Assembly: GCA_943788235.1 (NCBI GenBank)
Contig: CALSPM010000005.1
Location: forward strand, 768,001 to 832,000
Reading direction: 5' to 3'
Length of the DNA stretch: 64,000 nt
Source of the DNA: an uncultured Cyclobacteriaceae bacterium
GTDB taxonomy: Bacteria > Bacteroidota > Bacteroidia > Cytophagales > Cyclobacteriaceae
A program made the position numbers and the translations under genes. The notes beneath the pieces are model-generated. The model saw only the letters and a list, made by a program, of their open reading frames with translations. It was not told where the DNA came from and made no database searches. Shown here one piece after another: positions 28,012 through 36,618 of the stretch (positions are counted from its first letter, which is position 1; every line of letters begins with the position of its first letter).

Positions 28012-28426
28012 ATGAAACTTAAAATACTTAGAATGATGGCAATGATTACAGGATTAATTGGAACAACTTTATTTAATAGATTTTTAGAAGGAGGTGCTTT
28101 GTTTATGTCGCTCATTCTGATTTGTTTGTTATTATCAATTTACTTTATGGTCAAAAGTTTTTTAAGCCTCAATACGGATAAAGAGACTTCAAAAAGAGAT
28201 GTTGAAACACATTGGAGATAGTGGAACCTTAGGCTTAGCTTTAGGTGTTTTAGGAGCGTTTATAGGATTAATAACAGCTTTTGATGTCATTGAAGCAACG
28301 GGAGGAGCAGCTCCTTCAATTATTGCAGGTGGACTTAAAGTAGCCATTCTATCTCCTATATTTGGCCTTTTTACTTTTTCATTTGCAAAATTGTCGATTT
28401 TGGTATTAAGATTAATTCAACAATAA
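28012..28426 (+). pseudogene. Small MotA/TolQ/ExbB-like membrane protein, split by one frameshift
   Basis: Two overlapping frames, 28012-28221 and 28199-28426, read best as one protein of about 137 residues after removing one A near 28208. The N-terminal part has two hydrophobic helices separated by F-L-E-G-G. The C-terminal part reads G-T-L-G-L-A-L-G-V-L-G-A-F-I-G-L-I-T-A-F then A-G-G-L-K-V-A-I-L-S-P-I-F-G, the helix pair of MotA/TolQ/ExbB proton-channel proteins, including the small polar positions. It is much shorter than TolQ/ExbB and no ExbD/TolR partner follows. It is the first gene of a cassette with a DUF2178-like membrane protein and an XRE regulator. It could also be two separate small proteins, though the conserved family pattern favours one. 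Confidence 0.55.
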
Positions 28427-28436
28427 AAAATTTGAG

Positions 28437-28865
28437 ATGCCTTTATCCAAAAAAGAAACTTCAATTCTTATTGAGGTTGTATTCTCAATAGTACTTGGCT
28501 TCATTTTCCTGCCACTTTTTTACGAAAATCAAAATGATAATTTGATTTCAATTAATAATTTAATTGGGAAAATTACACCGGTAATCATTTTTTCGGTGCT
28601 TTATTTCTCGATTGCTTATGCGGTGCTTGAACTAATTTTTAAAACCAAAACAACAGTAGATGAACGAGATGATATGATCAACTCCAAATCATACAAATTG
28701 GGTTATCTTCTCTATGAGTTATCTCTGTTTGTTTTTATTGGAATGCTTTTAACCAATTCAATATTACAAAATACGGGAGGGATCATTTTTTTAATTATTT
28801 CCCTACTTTTATTTGTGTCAATTGTTAAGTCTATCTATCAGTTATACTTATACAGAACCTCTTAA
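28437..28865 (+). CDS. Four-helix membrane protein, DUF2178-like
   Basis: 142 residues, intact. Hydrophobic helices lie at about residues 12-30, 45-66, 90-108 and 112-133, with a cytoplasmic loop containing T-V-D-E-R-D-D-M-I between helices 2 and 3. The E-R-D-x-x-I loop motif is the signature of small membrane proteins (DUF2178-type) that are frequently encoded beside a 65-70-residue YozG-like XRE regulator, which is what follows here one base after the stop. The molecular function of this family is not known; stress or envelope sensing linked to the regulator is inference. It starts ten bases after the MotA/TolQ-like gene, so the three genes form one unit under the two operators. Confidence 0.65.
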   Translation: MPLSKKETSILIEVVFSIVLGFIFLPLFYENQNDNLISINNLIGKITPVIIFSVLYFSIAYAVLELIFKTKTTVDERDDMINSKSYKLGYLLYELSLFVFIGMLLTNSILQNTGGIIFLIISLLLFVSIVKSIYQLYLYRTS

Positions 28866-28866
28866 G

Positions 28867-29064
28867 ATGGTTTTAAAAAATAATTTAAAAGAGTTTAGAC
28901 ACAAAAAAAACCTCACTCAAGATGATCTTGGTAAAAGGGTAGGTGTGAGCCGGCAAACTATAATTTCCATTGAAAGATATCGGTATAAGCCAAGTTTAGA
29001 GTTAGCCATGAATATGTCTAAAGTGCTGAATGTGAAAATTGAAAAACTCTTTTATTTTGACTAA
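28867..29064 (+). CDS. Small XRE-family HTH transcriptional regulator (YozG-like)
   Basis: 65 residues from ATG 28867; frames opening upstream overlap the previous gene and add unconserved sequence. Nearly the whole protein is one Cro/C1-type helix-turn-helix: L-K-E-F-R-H-K-K-N-L-T-Q-D-D-L-G then VGVSRQTIISIERYRYKPS, ending V-N-type K-I-E-K-L-F-Y-F. This size and sequence match the stand-alone YozG-like regulators that accompany DUF2178-type membrane proteins. It likely represses its own operon as a dimer through the two 10-2-10 palindromes at 27950-28005. Intact. Regulatory role follows from the family; the actual operators are inferred from their placement. Confidence 0.88.
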   Translation: MVLKNNLKEFRHKKNLTQDDLGKRVGVSRQTIISIERYRYKPSLELAMNMSKVLNVKIEKLFYFD

Positions 29065-29261
29065 GTAATCAGTGAGTTAAAGTTTGATCTTGAAAATTTA
29101 TAATTCTATTTCTTCCGTAGTAGAAAAGTTGATGGCATTGCTTTTATTGGAAATTCTAATTCCAAAAACACATTCACAACGCGCTATTCGGTCGATTCAT
29201 AGATCATATGAATAGGCATTGGTAATCTGTAAAGGCCATGGCTTTTTTCTTTTGACAAGTT

Positions 29262-30735
29262 TCAATATTTCGCGGATTGTCCTGCTGCGGGAGTACTATG
29301 CTTTATGAAATCCCTAATGTCATCATTGGCCTTGATTAAATCTTCTTTACGCAAGTACATCATGTGACCTGATCGGTAACCTTTAAATCTAAAACGATCT
29401 TTTAGCTTACCACTTGGATCTATTTGCCACATGGTATATTTTGCATCGAAATATTGGGTTGCACCATCGTAAAAGCCCGATTGAATCATCACATTTAAGT
29501 AGGGGTTTTCGGCCATGGCTTTTCTCAGATTTTCTCCTGTTTGATTATTGGATCTATCCCAAGGATGTACCGGACCAAACATATTATACTTGAGGTCAGT
29601 TTGATAATTGAGTACATTCTTGTAGTAATAGTTTACAGCGGGTGTAAATGAATGCAACCATGAGGTCAACTCTGAATTGTAATCAGGACGAGTGCCGGCA
29701 TTCATACGATCAATACCCTTATATCTAGAATCCAAACGTCCCACGGTATGGCCTTCTGAGCGGAGTAATTCCTTCCAGAAAAACCGGGCAGGTACTGCAA
29801 GATTATGATTTAAAATACTTTGTTTTGAGAGTCCTGAGTAGAGCGCCATTTGTTGGGCCACGGATTCCTTGTCTTCTGCTAGGGATAAAGCCTCCTTTGG
29901 CCAAGGTGGGTATTAATTTATCAATCGTGTAGGCCTCTACCTCTGGCAATATTTCGTCTAAATCTTTTTTTTGTAAATCTGGAGGAAGTTTCCCATGATA
30001 CCATGCCGTAGCTGCAAAATAGGGTAATTCATTGGCTGCATCTACGGGCCCAGTTCGATCAATACCAATATCGGTAGGTGAAACCAAGATGACTCCATTC
30101 AAATACATCCATTGTTGCTCTTGGAGCTCTAGGGCCAAACCAGAAACGCGTGTAGTACCATAACTTTCACCGATCAAGTATTTTGGAGACTCCCATCTAT
30201 TGGCCCTTGAAACAAAGGTATTGAGCCATTCAGCTAAATACTTAATATCGGCATTTACGCCAAAGAAAGTTGCTCGTTTGGTTTCAGGATCAGTGATTCT
30301 GGAAAATCCCGTGTTAATGGGGTTGACAAACACAATATCAGCAACATCTAAGATGGAATACGGATTGGTTTTGATTCCATAGGGTTGTACTGGAAATCCT
30401 TCGTCGTCAATTTTAAGGATGGAGGGCCCAGTATAGGCCAAGTGCATCCAAACAGAACCCGATCCGGGTCCACCATTAAATGAAATAACCAAAGGGCGCA
30501 TAGGCGTTCGATCTATGTCGGTTCGTTCATAATAGGTATAATGTACGGCAGCAATAGTTCCACCGTCCTCATCCCAAACGGGTTGCGTTCCTGTGGTGGC
30601 TTGAAAAGTTATTTTTTTGCCTTTAATAATTGTTTGATGTTGGGAGGTGACCACTTTATCAATTTCAATAGATCTATCTTGTCCCGAAAGGTATCCTCCC
30701 CATAGGAGGCCGATTGAAAAGAGTATATATTTCAT
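29262..30735 (-). pseudogene. Serine carboxypeptidase-like S10 family peptidase, one frameshift
   Basis: The first frame, from ATG 30735, has a signal peptide ending L-S-G-Q, the F-N-G-G-P-G-S-G-S-V-W oxyanion block near residue 87, and L-I-G-E-S-Y-G-T with the nucleophile Ser near 190; it runs out of frame at G-G-F-I-P. The second frame continues with L-A-E-D-K-E-S-V and ends with the catalytic Asp region (G-F-Y-D-G-A-T-Q-Y-F-D) and the His region (R-S-G-H-M-M-Y). Removing one C (GGG on the plus strand at 29882-29884) joins them into about 490 residues, the normal length of the Bacteroidota exported S10 peptidases. Complete catalytic triad, so probably functional if the shift is an assembly error. 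Confidence 0.87.
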
Positions 30736-30944
30736 AATTATGTAGTCAAATCTTAATTTGAAAAAGTTTCATTCTCATAAATTTATAAAATCTAATAGTA
30801 ATTCATCTTAAAGATCTATGAAAGAATGATAGGGTAGATGAACGGTTTGTATTTGATTTCTTTAAAATGATAATACTTAAAAAGGGCAGCTGGGGGGATT
30901 TAAAATCCTCTTGGTGAGAATACCAAAACTAGTAAAATTTAAAA

Positions 30945-32310
30945 TTATTCATAAGTTTCACGAACATAATTACTGATCTTCTGATACAATGCTTGAGCTG
31001 CAAACTCATTAGCGGGTTGCATTATTTCGTTTTGGGTAGGAAAACGGAGTTCAGTTATTGGCATCTCATTAGGAATAGCCCTTTTGTCTCCTTGAAATGA
31101 TGACATCCAAATGTAGTTCCACTCGTATTCCCCATTCACCTCACCCATATCTAGTAATTTACCCGTTGCTACATCAAAAATTTTATAGGTTGCTGATAAA
31201 ACTGCGTTCGAAAATTTTTGATTCAATTGTGCTGTGGCTGAAACATCACCTTTTATCGAACGTGTGCGTTCTTTACCATTATTATTGATATATTTTTCTT
31301 CTCCAATGATGACCCTTTCTGTGAATTCTTGAAGATAAGGCTGTGCCATTTGTCGATCGACCTCTGCCCGATCGATACTTCCCACACATAAAACATCTGC
31401 GCCAAGTAATCTTCCAAAATTAGGCGCATCTGAAGGTTTCATAATTTCAGATTCCCTCAAGCCATTTTCTAACATGAGGGCATTCATTTGCGTTCGATCT
31501 AAAACCTCAAAGAATTCAAATTGCTTGGCATCAGTAATAAATTTTTTTAATACAATATTGACAATGAGATCACCCAATTGGCTAAAGTCTCCTCCTGATT
31601 TAAATGTAGTAAACCCCATTCTCGTAACAGCTAACTTTTTTAAATCGGCATATTTTTTCTCAGCATCTAGGTAATTGGGTATGTATTCGTAAGCCCATTT
31701 AAAATGTTTGGCAGCTTCTTTATTAGATTTTTTTTGATTTCTTTTAGCCAAATGGATACCTTTTTCATAATGCATTTTTGCAGCCATTTGAAGACTTTCT
31801 TCAAACAATATTTTGGAGGCATTTATTTGATTTTCATAGGTTTCAATCTGTATGATTACGTCGGTATCTCTTCTTTTAACCGCTTTGAACTTATCAGGAT
31901 GTAGATCATTCAAAACATCACAATATCGATTCATGACTCGGTATATGTTGAGTATGTCAGCACGCTGAGTTACGGTCTGATCACTGACAAACGAGATTGA
32001 TTTCTTTTGCAAAGCAGTTATTTTTTGTAAATTTTTGTTGATTGCGTTGGTGTAATGGCTTATTAAAAAATTTTGCGCCTTAGAAACCTGCTTTTTATTT
32101 TCTGCTTTTTGCAAGGCTTGAGTAGTATGAACAAGTCCATCGTTATAAGTCCCTTTTTTAAAAGATTTCTTGGCTGCTTTATTAGAAATTTTGGCACTTT
32201 TTCCTTCAGTGATATCAATAGAATTCAACGAATAATTAGGCTGTCCTTTCAACTTTAAAAACAAGAACATCCCTGTGAAAAGGACTCAATAACATCTTTG
32301 ATATTTTCAT
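30945..32310 (-). CDS. Exported CsgG/FlgO-like protein with helical repeat N-terminus
   Basis: The open frame from ATG 32270 gives 441 residues, but a better start is ATG 32310 in the neighbouring frame. Removing one base at about 32282 fuses M-K-I-S-K-M-L-L-S to L-F-T-G-M-F-L-F-L, restoring a signal peptide and a protein of about 454 residues. Residues ~30-210 are charged helical repeats (K-A-A-K-K-S-F-K-K-G-T-Y, A-A-K-H-F-K-W-A-Y) resembling TPRs. Residues ~230-440 resemble the CsgG/FlgO domain: V-L-K-K-F, F-E-F-F-E-V-L-D-R-T-Q-M-N near 255, G-R-L-L-G-A-D-V-L-C-V-G-S-I near 285 and S-A-T-Y-K-I-F-D-V-A-T-G-K near 355. No curli genes lie nearby. An envelope-associated role is likely, details unknown. 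Confidence 0.65.
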
Positions 32311-32460
32311 TTATTAAGTGGAATTTGAATTTAGGCGTTTATTTGTTAGCTGATAAAGGTAGATTAATTATTTATTAATTTAGGAGGGCATTTCCTTTAT
32401 GAGGTACCATCAGTTGAAATTGCATCTTTTTAAATTGAAAATGTATGGTTGAGTGGGTAT

Positions 32461-33015
32461 CTATTGTTGTGTAATAATTTGTGAAATGGATGTTTTATTT
32501 AATGAAATTTCCTTGGCTGACAAACCTTTTAATTCATGAGGGAAAACCAACCAATTATGCGTTGTTCTCAAATAAAAATCAGGTTGAATAGATGTGAGAT
32601 TTCGTGTAGGCTTGTACCAAGGGCAAGCAATCTTACATCTTTGTGGCCGTAGATCGATATTTTTATTTGCTAATTCTCTTAATAATTCAGCGAGACTGCG
32701 TCCCGTATCCAATACATCATCGACGATGAGTATTTTTTCACCCAATTTGATAGTGTCAAGAAGGTCTGACAATCCTTTAATACGGATTTGCTTTTTTTGC
32801 TGATCTATATCGGTATAGGATGATATTTTGACAGGATGGTGTTGACTTTCAACTCCCAGGTAATCAAAATATTCATGTAGAGCAATAGCGATAGGGCTCC
32901 CTCCTCGCCAAATACCTATGATATGATCTGGGCGATAGCCAAAATCAAAAACTTTCTTAGCCAACAAGAAGGAATCTTGCAATAGGTCTTCAGCCGTAAT
33001 ATAATGTTTCTTCAC
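32461..33015 (-). CDS. Purine phosphoribosyltransferase (hypoxanthine/xanthine type)
   Basis: 184 residues, intact. It is a type I phosphoribosyltransferase: G-I-W-R-G-G-S-P near residue 35 is the PPi loop, and K-I-L-I-V-D-D-V-L-D-T-G-R-S near 95 is the PRPP-binding loop with its paired Asp residues. W-Y-K-P-T and the late segment D-F-Y-L-R-T-T-H-N-W-L-V-F-P resemble xanthine/hypoxanthine salvage enzymes more than UPRT or orotate PRT. It joins PRPP to a purine base in the cytoplasm. The gene directly upstream on the same strand, 33 bases away, is a purine permease, so uptake and salvage are co-expressed. The exact base preference (xanthine, hypoxanthine or guanine) is not decided by these motifs. 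Confidence 0.85.
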   Translation of the reverse strand: MKKHYITAEDLLQDSFLLAKKVFDFGYRPDHIIGIWRGGSPIAIALHEYFDYLGVESQHHPVKISSYTDIDQQKKQIRIKGLSDLLDTIKLGEKILIVDDVLDTGRSLAELLRELANKNIDLRPQRCKIACPWYKPTRNLTSIQPDFYLRTTHNWLVFPHELKGLSAKEISLNKTSISQIITQQ

Positions 33016-33048
33016 AATTAAATTATTTACAGAGCGACCTGGCAGACG

Positions 33049-34371
33049 TCATAAAAAAACAAACTTGGCCATGAATAGGATGGCGATGAGGTACAGTGCC
33101 AGAGAGCAGTGATCTTTCCTTCCTGACGCTATTTTAATGGCAACGTAACTCATAAACCCTATGCCCAAGCCATCAGCAATAGAATAACTCAAAGGCATCA
33201 TGATGGCCGTTAGGGTGGCAGGTATGTGTTCTGTCAGATCTGTCCAGTCCAGATCTTTCAATGATTGTATCATGGTGATGCCCACGAACAACAATGCAGC
33301 ATTTGTGGCAAAGGGCGGGATGCTTTGCGCAAGAGGAGCAAAAAGTAAGCAGAGGATAAAAAGCCCAGAAGTTACCACTGCTGTGAGGCCCGTCCTTCCA
33401 CCTGCTTTAATGCCTGCGGCACTTTCAATATAACTTGTTGTGGATGATGTGCCTAGGGCGGCACCGGCCACAGTAGCTGTAGAATCTGCTAATAATGCTT
33501 GCTGAAGCCTGGGGAGTTTACCGGCTGAATTAATTAAATTTGCCTGGGTTCCTACCCCTATTAATGTTCCGGCAGTATCAAAAATATCTACCAAGAGTAA
33601 AGTCAAAATCACGGTGATCATGGATCCGCTCAAAGCTGCTGAAAGATCCATTTTCATCAAAACAGGGGTGATATCTGGAGGTAACGATATAATACCTTCA
33701 AAGACTACCAAATCCATCGCCCAGCCTAGAAGGGTTATGGTCAAAATTCCGATAATAAGGGCACCCTTGACCCCTCGTGCAGTCAAACCAACTATAAATG
33801 CGAAGCCCATCAGGGTAAAAAGACTAGACATTGAGGAGAGGTCACCCAAGGTTAGGAGGGTTGAGCTTTGGGCCACAATGATATGGCTTCCCTTTAAGGC
33901 GATAAGAATGATGAAAAAACCAATCCCCGCTGAGATACCTAATTTTAAAGATTTTGGGATGGCATTAATTATTTTTTCTCTTAGCGAAAGAATACTGATG
34001 ATCATAAAGATAATTCCGGAGATAAAAACAGCACCTAATCCTGATTGCCAAGTATGGCCCATTCCCAGTACAATGCCATAAGTAAAAAACGCATTTTGCC
34101 CCATTCCGGGCGCTAAAGCCACAGGATAATTGGCATAGACGCCCATAATCAAAGAGCCCAAGGCTGCAGCCAAGCAAGTAGCGACAAATACCGCTCCGAA
34201 ATCCATACCTGTTTCTGATAAAATGCTGGGATTGACTACGGTGATATAGACCATAGTTAAAAAGGTCGTTACTCCTGCTAATACTTCATGCTGGATCGTT
34301 GTTTCATTCGCTTCCAATGAAAAATAACGGGTCAAATATTTTTGTACCTTAGTATGTATTTGTACTTTCAA
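33049..34371 (-). CDS. NCS2/AzgA-type purine (adenine/guanine/hypoxanthine) permease
   Basis: 440 residues with about 12-14 membrane helices. AzgA-like features are E-V-L-A-G-V-T-T-F-L-T-M-V-Y-I in helix 1, the helix-3 element A-P-G-M-G-Q-N-A-F-F, G-I-S-A-G-I-G-F-F-I near residue 145, D-I-F-D-T-A-G-T-L-I-G-V near 255 and T-S-S-T-T-S-Y-I-E-S-A-A-G near 310. These place it with purine-base:H+ symporters. The start is a TTG at 34371; no ATG exists before helix 1, and the upstream extension would be short anyway. It is followed by the phosphoribosyltransferase gene, forming a purine uptake and salvage operon. Intact. Confidence 0.9.
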   Translation of the reverse strand: MKVQIHTKVQKYLTRYFSLEANETTIQHEVLAGVTTFLTMVYITVVNPSILSETGMDFGAVFVATCLAAALGSLIMGVYANYPVALAPGMGQNAFFTYGIVLGMGHTWQSGLGAVFISGIIFMIISILSLREKIINAIPKSLKLGISAGIGFFIILIALKGSHIIVAQSSTLLTLGDLSSMSSLFTLMGFAFIVGLTARGVKGALIIGILTITLLGWAMDLVVFEGIISLPPDITPVLMKMDLSAALSGSMITVILTLLLVDIFDTAGTLIGVGTQANLINSAGKLPRLQQALLADSTATVAGAALGTSSTTSYIESAAGIKAGGRTGLTAVVTSGLFILCLLFAPLAQSIPPFATNAALLFVGITMIQSLKDLDWTDLTEHIPATLTAIMMPLSYSIADGLGIGFMSYVAIKIASGRKDHCSLALYLIAILFMAKFVFL

Positions 34372-34510
34372 AATATAAAGCTCAATATCTTATTTTTTTG
34401 TTTAAAAATTTATATCTGTTGACATTTTTTAAATTAGGGAGCATTTCAAATGAATCATTCTAGGGCCTAAGTTGGGCGTTCCTTTATTGAGTTCAAGTTA
34501 AAATCAATAC

Positions 34511-35458
34511 TCACAGCAAAGATTTTAATTTCTCGGTAGTTATGTTACAGCCACAAATGATGATGACTACCGTTTGGTTTTCCAATTCGGCGGCTCTTTT
34601 TAAGAAGCTCGCTAAGGCCACTCCAGCGGCACCTTCAATAATTTTATGGTGCTTATCTATCATATACTTTATGGCTAGTCCGATTTCACTTTCTGATATG
34701 AGTTCATAATCATGGATTAATTTTCTACAGATATCAAAAGTGATGGCGTCAGACTCCAATCCTCCAGCTGATCCATCTGAGAGCGTAGGTAAAGGAGTTT
34801 CCATAAAAACTACTTCGCCTTTTTTAACGCTGAGATACATTTCCGGGGAGTTTTCAGGCAGACATCCGATGATTTTAGTTTTGGGACTCGCCTGATGTAA
34901 CCATGTGGCCACACCGGACATCATGCCACCACCACCAATACAGCCAAGTACAGAATCAATCGAAGCCAATTGAGAAGTCATTTCTAAGGCCAAGGTCCCT
35001 TGGCCAGCAATAATCTCGGGGTCATTGTAGGGAGAGATCCAGGTTTGCCCAGAAGCTTTTGCAAATTTCATTGCATATAATTCTGTTGTCAGTGCATCTG
35101 CACCATGAAATTTCAGTCCAACTTTGTAGACTTTTAATGCTTCAACCTTAGATGGCTCAGCATTGGTAGGTAAAAAAATAGTACCCTTAGCATTTACTAT
35201 TTCAAGGGCTCGAGCGAATCCTTGCGCATGATTTCCCGTTGAGGCGGTGATCAATCCTTTGGCTTTTTCGGATGAAGAAAGGCCTAACATTTTATTCAAA
35301 GCACCTCTTGCCTTGAAAGATCCCGTATATTGTTCACTTTCTAGTTTAAGATAGACCTGACCCTTGTTTAGTGCACTTAAATATTTCGAGTAGAACAGAG
35401 GCGTTTGGAGCACTTGACCCGATATCCGTGCAGCGGCTTTTTTGATGTCAATTTGCAT
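34511..35458 (-). CDS. PLP-dependent threonine/serine dehydratase (or serine racemase-like)
   Basis: 315 residues, intact, fold type II PLP enzyme. K-L-E-S-E-Q-Y-T-G-S-F-K-A-R-G-A near residue 45 contains the Schiff-base Lys; A-S-T-G-N-H-A-Q-G near 75 is the substrate loop; L-G-C-I-G-G-G-G-M-M-S-G near 175 is the glycine-rich phosphate cradle. The length, without a C-terminal ACT regulatory domain, fits catabolic threonine dehydratase, serine dehydratase or serine racemase rather than biosynthetic IlvA. It deaminates threonine or serine to 2-oxo acids in the cytoplasm. It ends about 140 bases downstream of the permease gene start on the same strand, with an intervening AT-rich gap, so it probably has its own promoter shared divergently with alkB. 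Confidence 0.85.
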   Translation of the reverse strand: MQIDIKKAAARISGQVLQTPLFYSKYLSALNKGQVYLKLESEQYTGSFKARGALNKMLGLSSSEKAKGLITASTGNHAQGFARALEIVNAKGTIFLPTNAEPSKVEALKVYKVGLKFHGADALTTELYAMKFAKASGQTWISPYNDPEIIAGQGTLALEMTSQLASIDSVLGCIGGGGMMSGVATWLHQASPKTKIIGCLPENSPEMYLSVKKGEVVFMETPLPTLSDGSAGGLESDAITFDICRKLIHDYELISESEIGLAIKYMIDKHHKIIEGAAGVALASFLKRAAELENQTVVIIICGCNITTEKLKSLL

Positions 35459-35679
35459 AAATCAATATTGCTCAAAAAATTCATTAAAAAAAACATATCA
35501 TTTAATTTAAAAAGAAGTGGAGCTCACTTTCACGATAAAAGCTCTAAATGTACTTTTGTTCTACCGTTAAAGTTGATAAGAATGGCCACGAAAGGCCACA
35601 AGGTTTTGCAGGATTGTGTTTGGTAACTATGTTTGCTGTGAAGCAATGCGTTTGCGATGCTTCTAAAATATTTAAATCT

Positions 35680-36303
35680 ATGGAACTTTTTGCTGTTGAT
35701 AGTCAACAAAACCGGTTGCCTTATGATGGCTGTGCGTATTATTACGGACCTATAATAGACCCTAGAGCAACCACCAGTTATTATGATATTCTGAGGTCTG
35801 AAATTGATTGGAGAAATGATGAAGCTATTATTTTTGGTAAACGCATCATTACCAAACGAAAGGTAGCTTGGTATGGGGATGCACCTTATGCTTATACCTA
35901 CTCAAAGGTAACCAAGAACGCATTGCCTTGGACCCCCACCCTTGATTCAATCAAAGGGCTTGCTGAAGAAAAAGCACAGGTTAAATTCAATTCATGTCTA
36001 CTCAATCTTTACCATACTGGGACAGAAGGTATGGCATGGCATAGCGATGGAGAGAAAGAGCTGGTCAAGCATGGAGTCATTGCCTCGCTGAGTCTTGGCG
36101 CAGAACGTAAGTTTGCTTTCAAGCATATTAGGACCAAAGAAACGGTCTCTATTTTCCTTCAATCTGGAAGTCTGTTGACGATGCAGGATCAGACTCAGGA
36201 TCATTGGCAGCATCGCTTACCCCCAACTAAAAAGGTGACGACGCCTCGTATCAATTTGACATTCCGGCAGATGAGAGCTAAGGCACCTGTTTTGAATACT
36301 TGA
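35680..36303 (+). CDS. alkB: AlkB-like 2OG-Fe(II) oxygenase (DNA/RNA alkylation repair)
   Basis: 207 residues from ATG 35680; in-frame starts further upstream (35548) add sequence unlike the family. The double-stranded beta-helix ligands are all present: H121 and D123 in W-H-S-D-G-E, H178 in H-W-Q-H-R-L-P, and the 2-oxoglutarate/nucleotide-binding arginines R190 and R196 in P-R-I-N-L-T-F-R. N-S-C-L-L-N-L-Y-H-T-G near 104 is the conserved strand before the first His. The overall sequence, with R-K-V-A-W-Y-G-D and P-W-T-P, is that of the ALKBH2/3-like bacterial group that removes methyl groups from bases by oxidative demethylation. Stand-alone gene; no ada-like neighbour. Intact. Confidence 0.92.
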   Translation: MELFAVDSQQNRLPYDGCAYYYGPIIDPRATTSYYDILRSEIDWRNDEAIIFGKRIITKRKVAWYGDAPYAYTYSKVTKNALPWTPTLDSIKGLAEEKAQVKFNSCLLNLYHTGTEGMAWHSDGEKELVKHGVIASLSLGAERKFAFKHIRTKETVSIFLQSGSLLTMQDQTQDHWQHRLPPTKKVTTPRINLTFRQMRAKAPVLNT

Positions 36304-36618
36304 TTTAATGATCTCTGATAAATAAATAAATTTTAGACCAAAATAACTCAGAGCCTGATGAAGTTTCATGGGAGGGGTTCAAAAACTTATTTGATAGATT
36401 TCTATAATCAAATGGAGATATCAGAGAGATCTTAATCTACTTTGATTCATAGGAGTATATAAAATTGATTAGTCTGCGGAGTATGAAAACTTATGTTCAG
36501 TATCTTCCAGATAGCAATCTTATTAATAAACCATTCATGTAAATTAAAAGCCTAAAAAAGTCGGTGATCATGTCTGATAAGTCTTCATGATTATCTTTGA
36601 AGAGAAAAATTTTATATT
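36304..36618. other. Intergenic region, nothing recognisable
   Basis: 315 AT-rich bases between alkB and the M28 peptidase gene. No gene-like frame, clear terminator hairpin, repeat or exact TAnnTTTG promoter element was found; it presumably contains the peptidase promoter. Confidence 0.5.

Noticed and set aside
33614-34081. 155-codon plus-strand frame inside the purine permease gene
   Set aside because: It is the antisense shadow of a well-conserved transporter gene, has basic low-complexity sequence and no family pattern.
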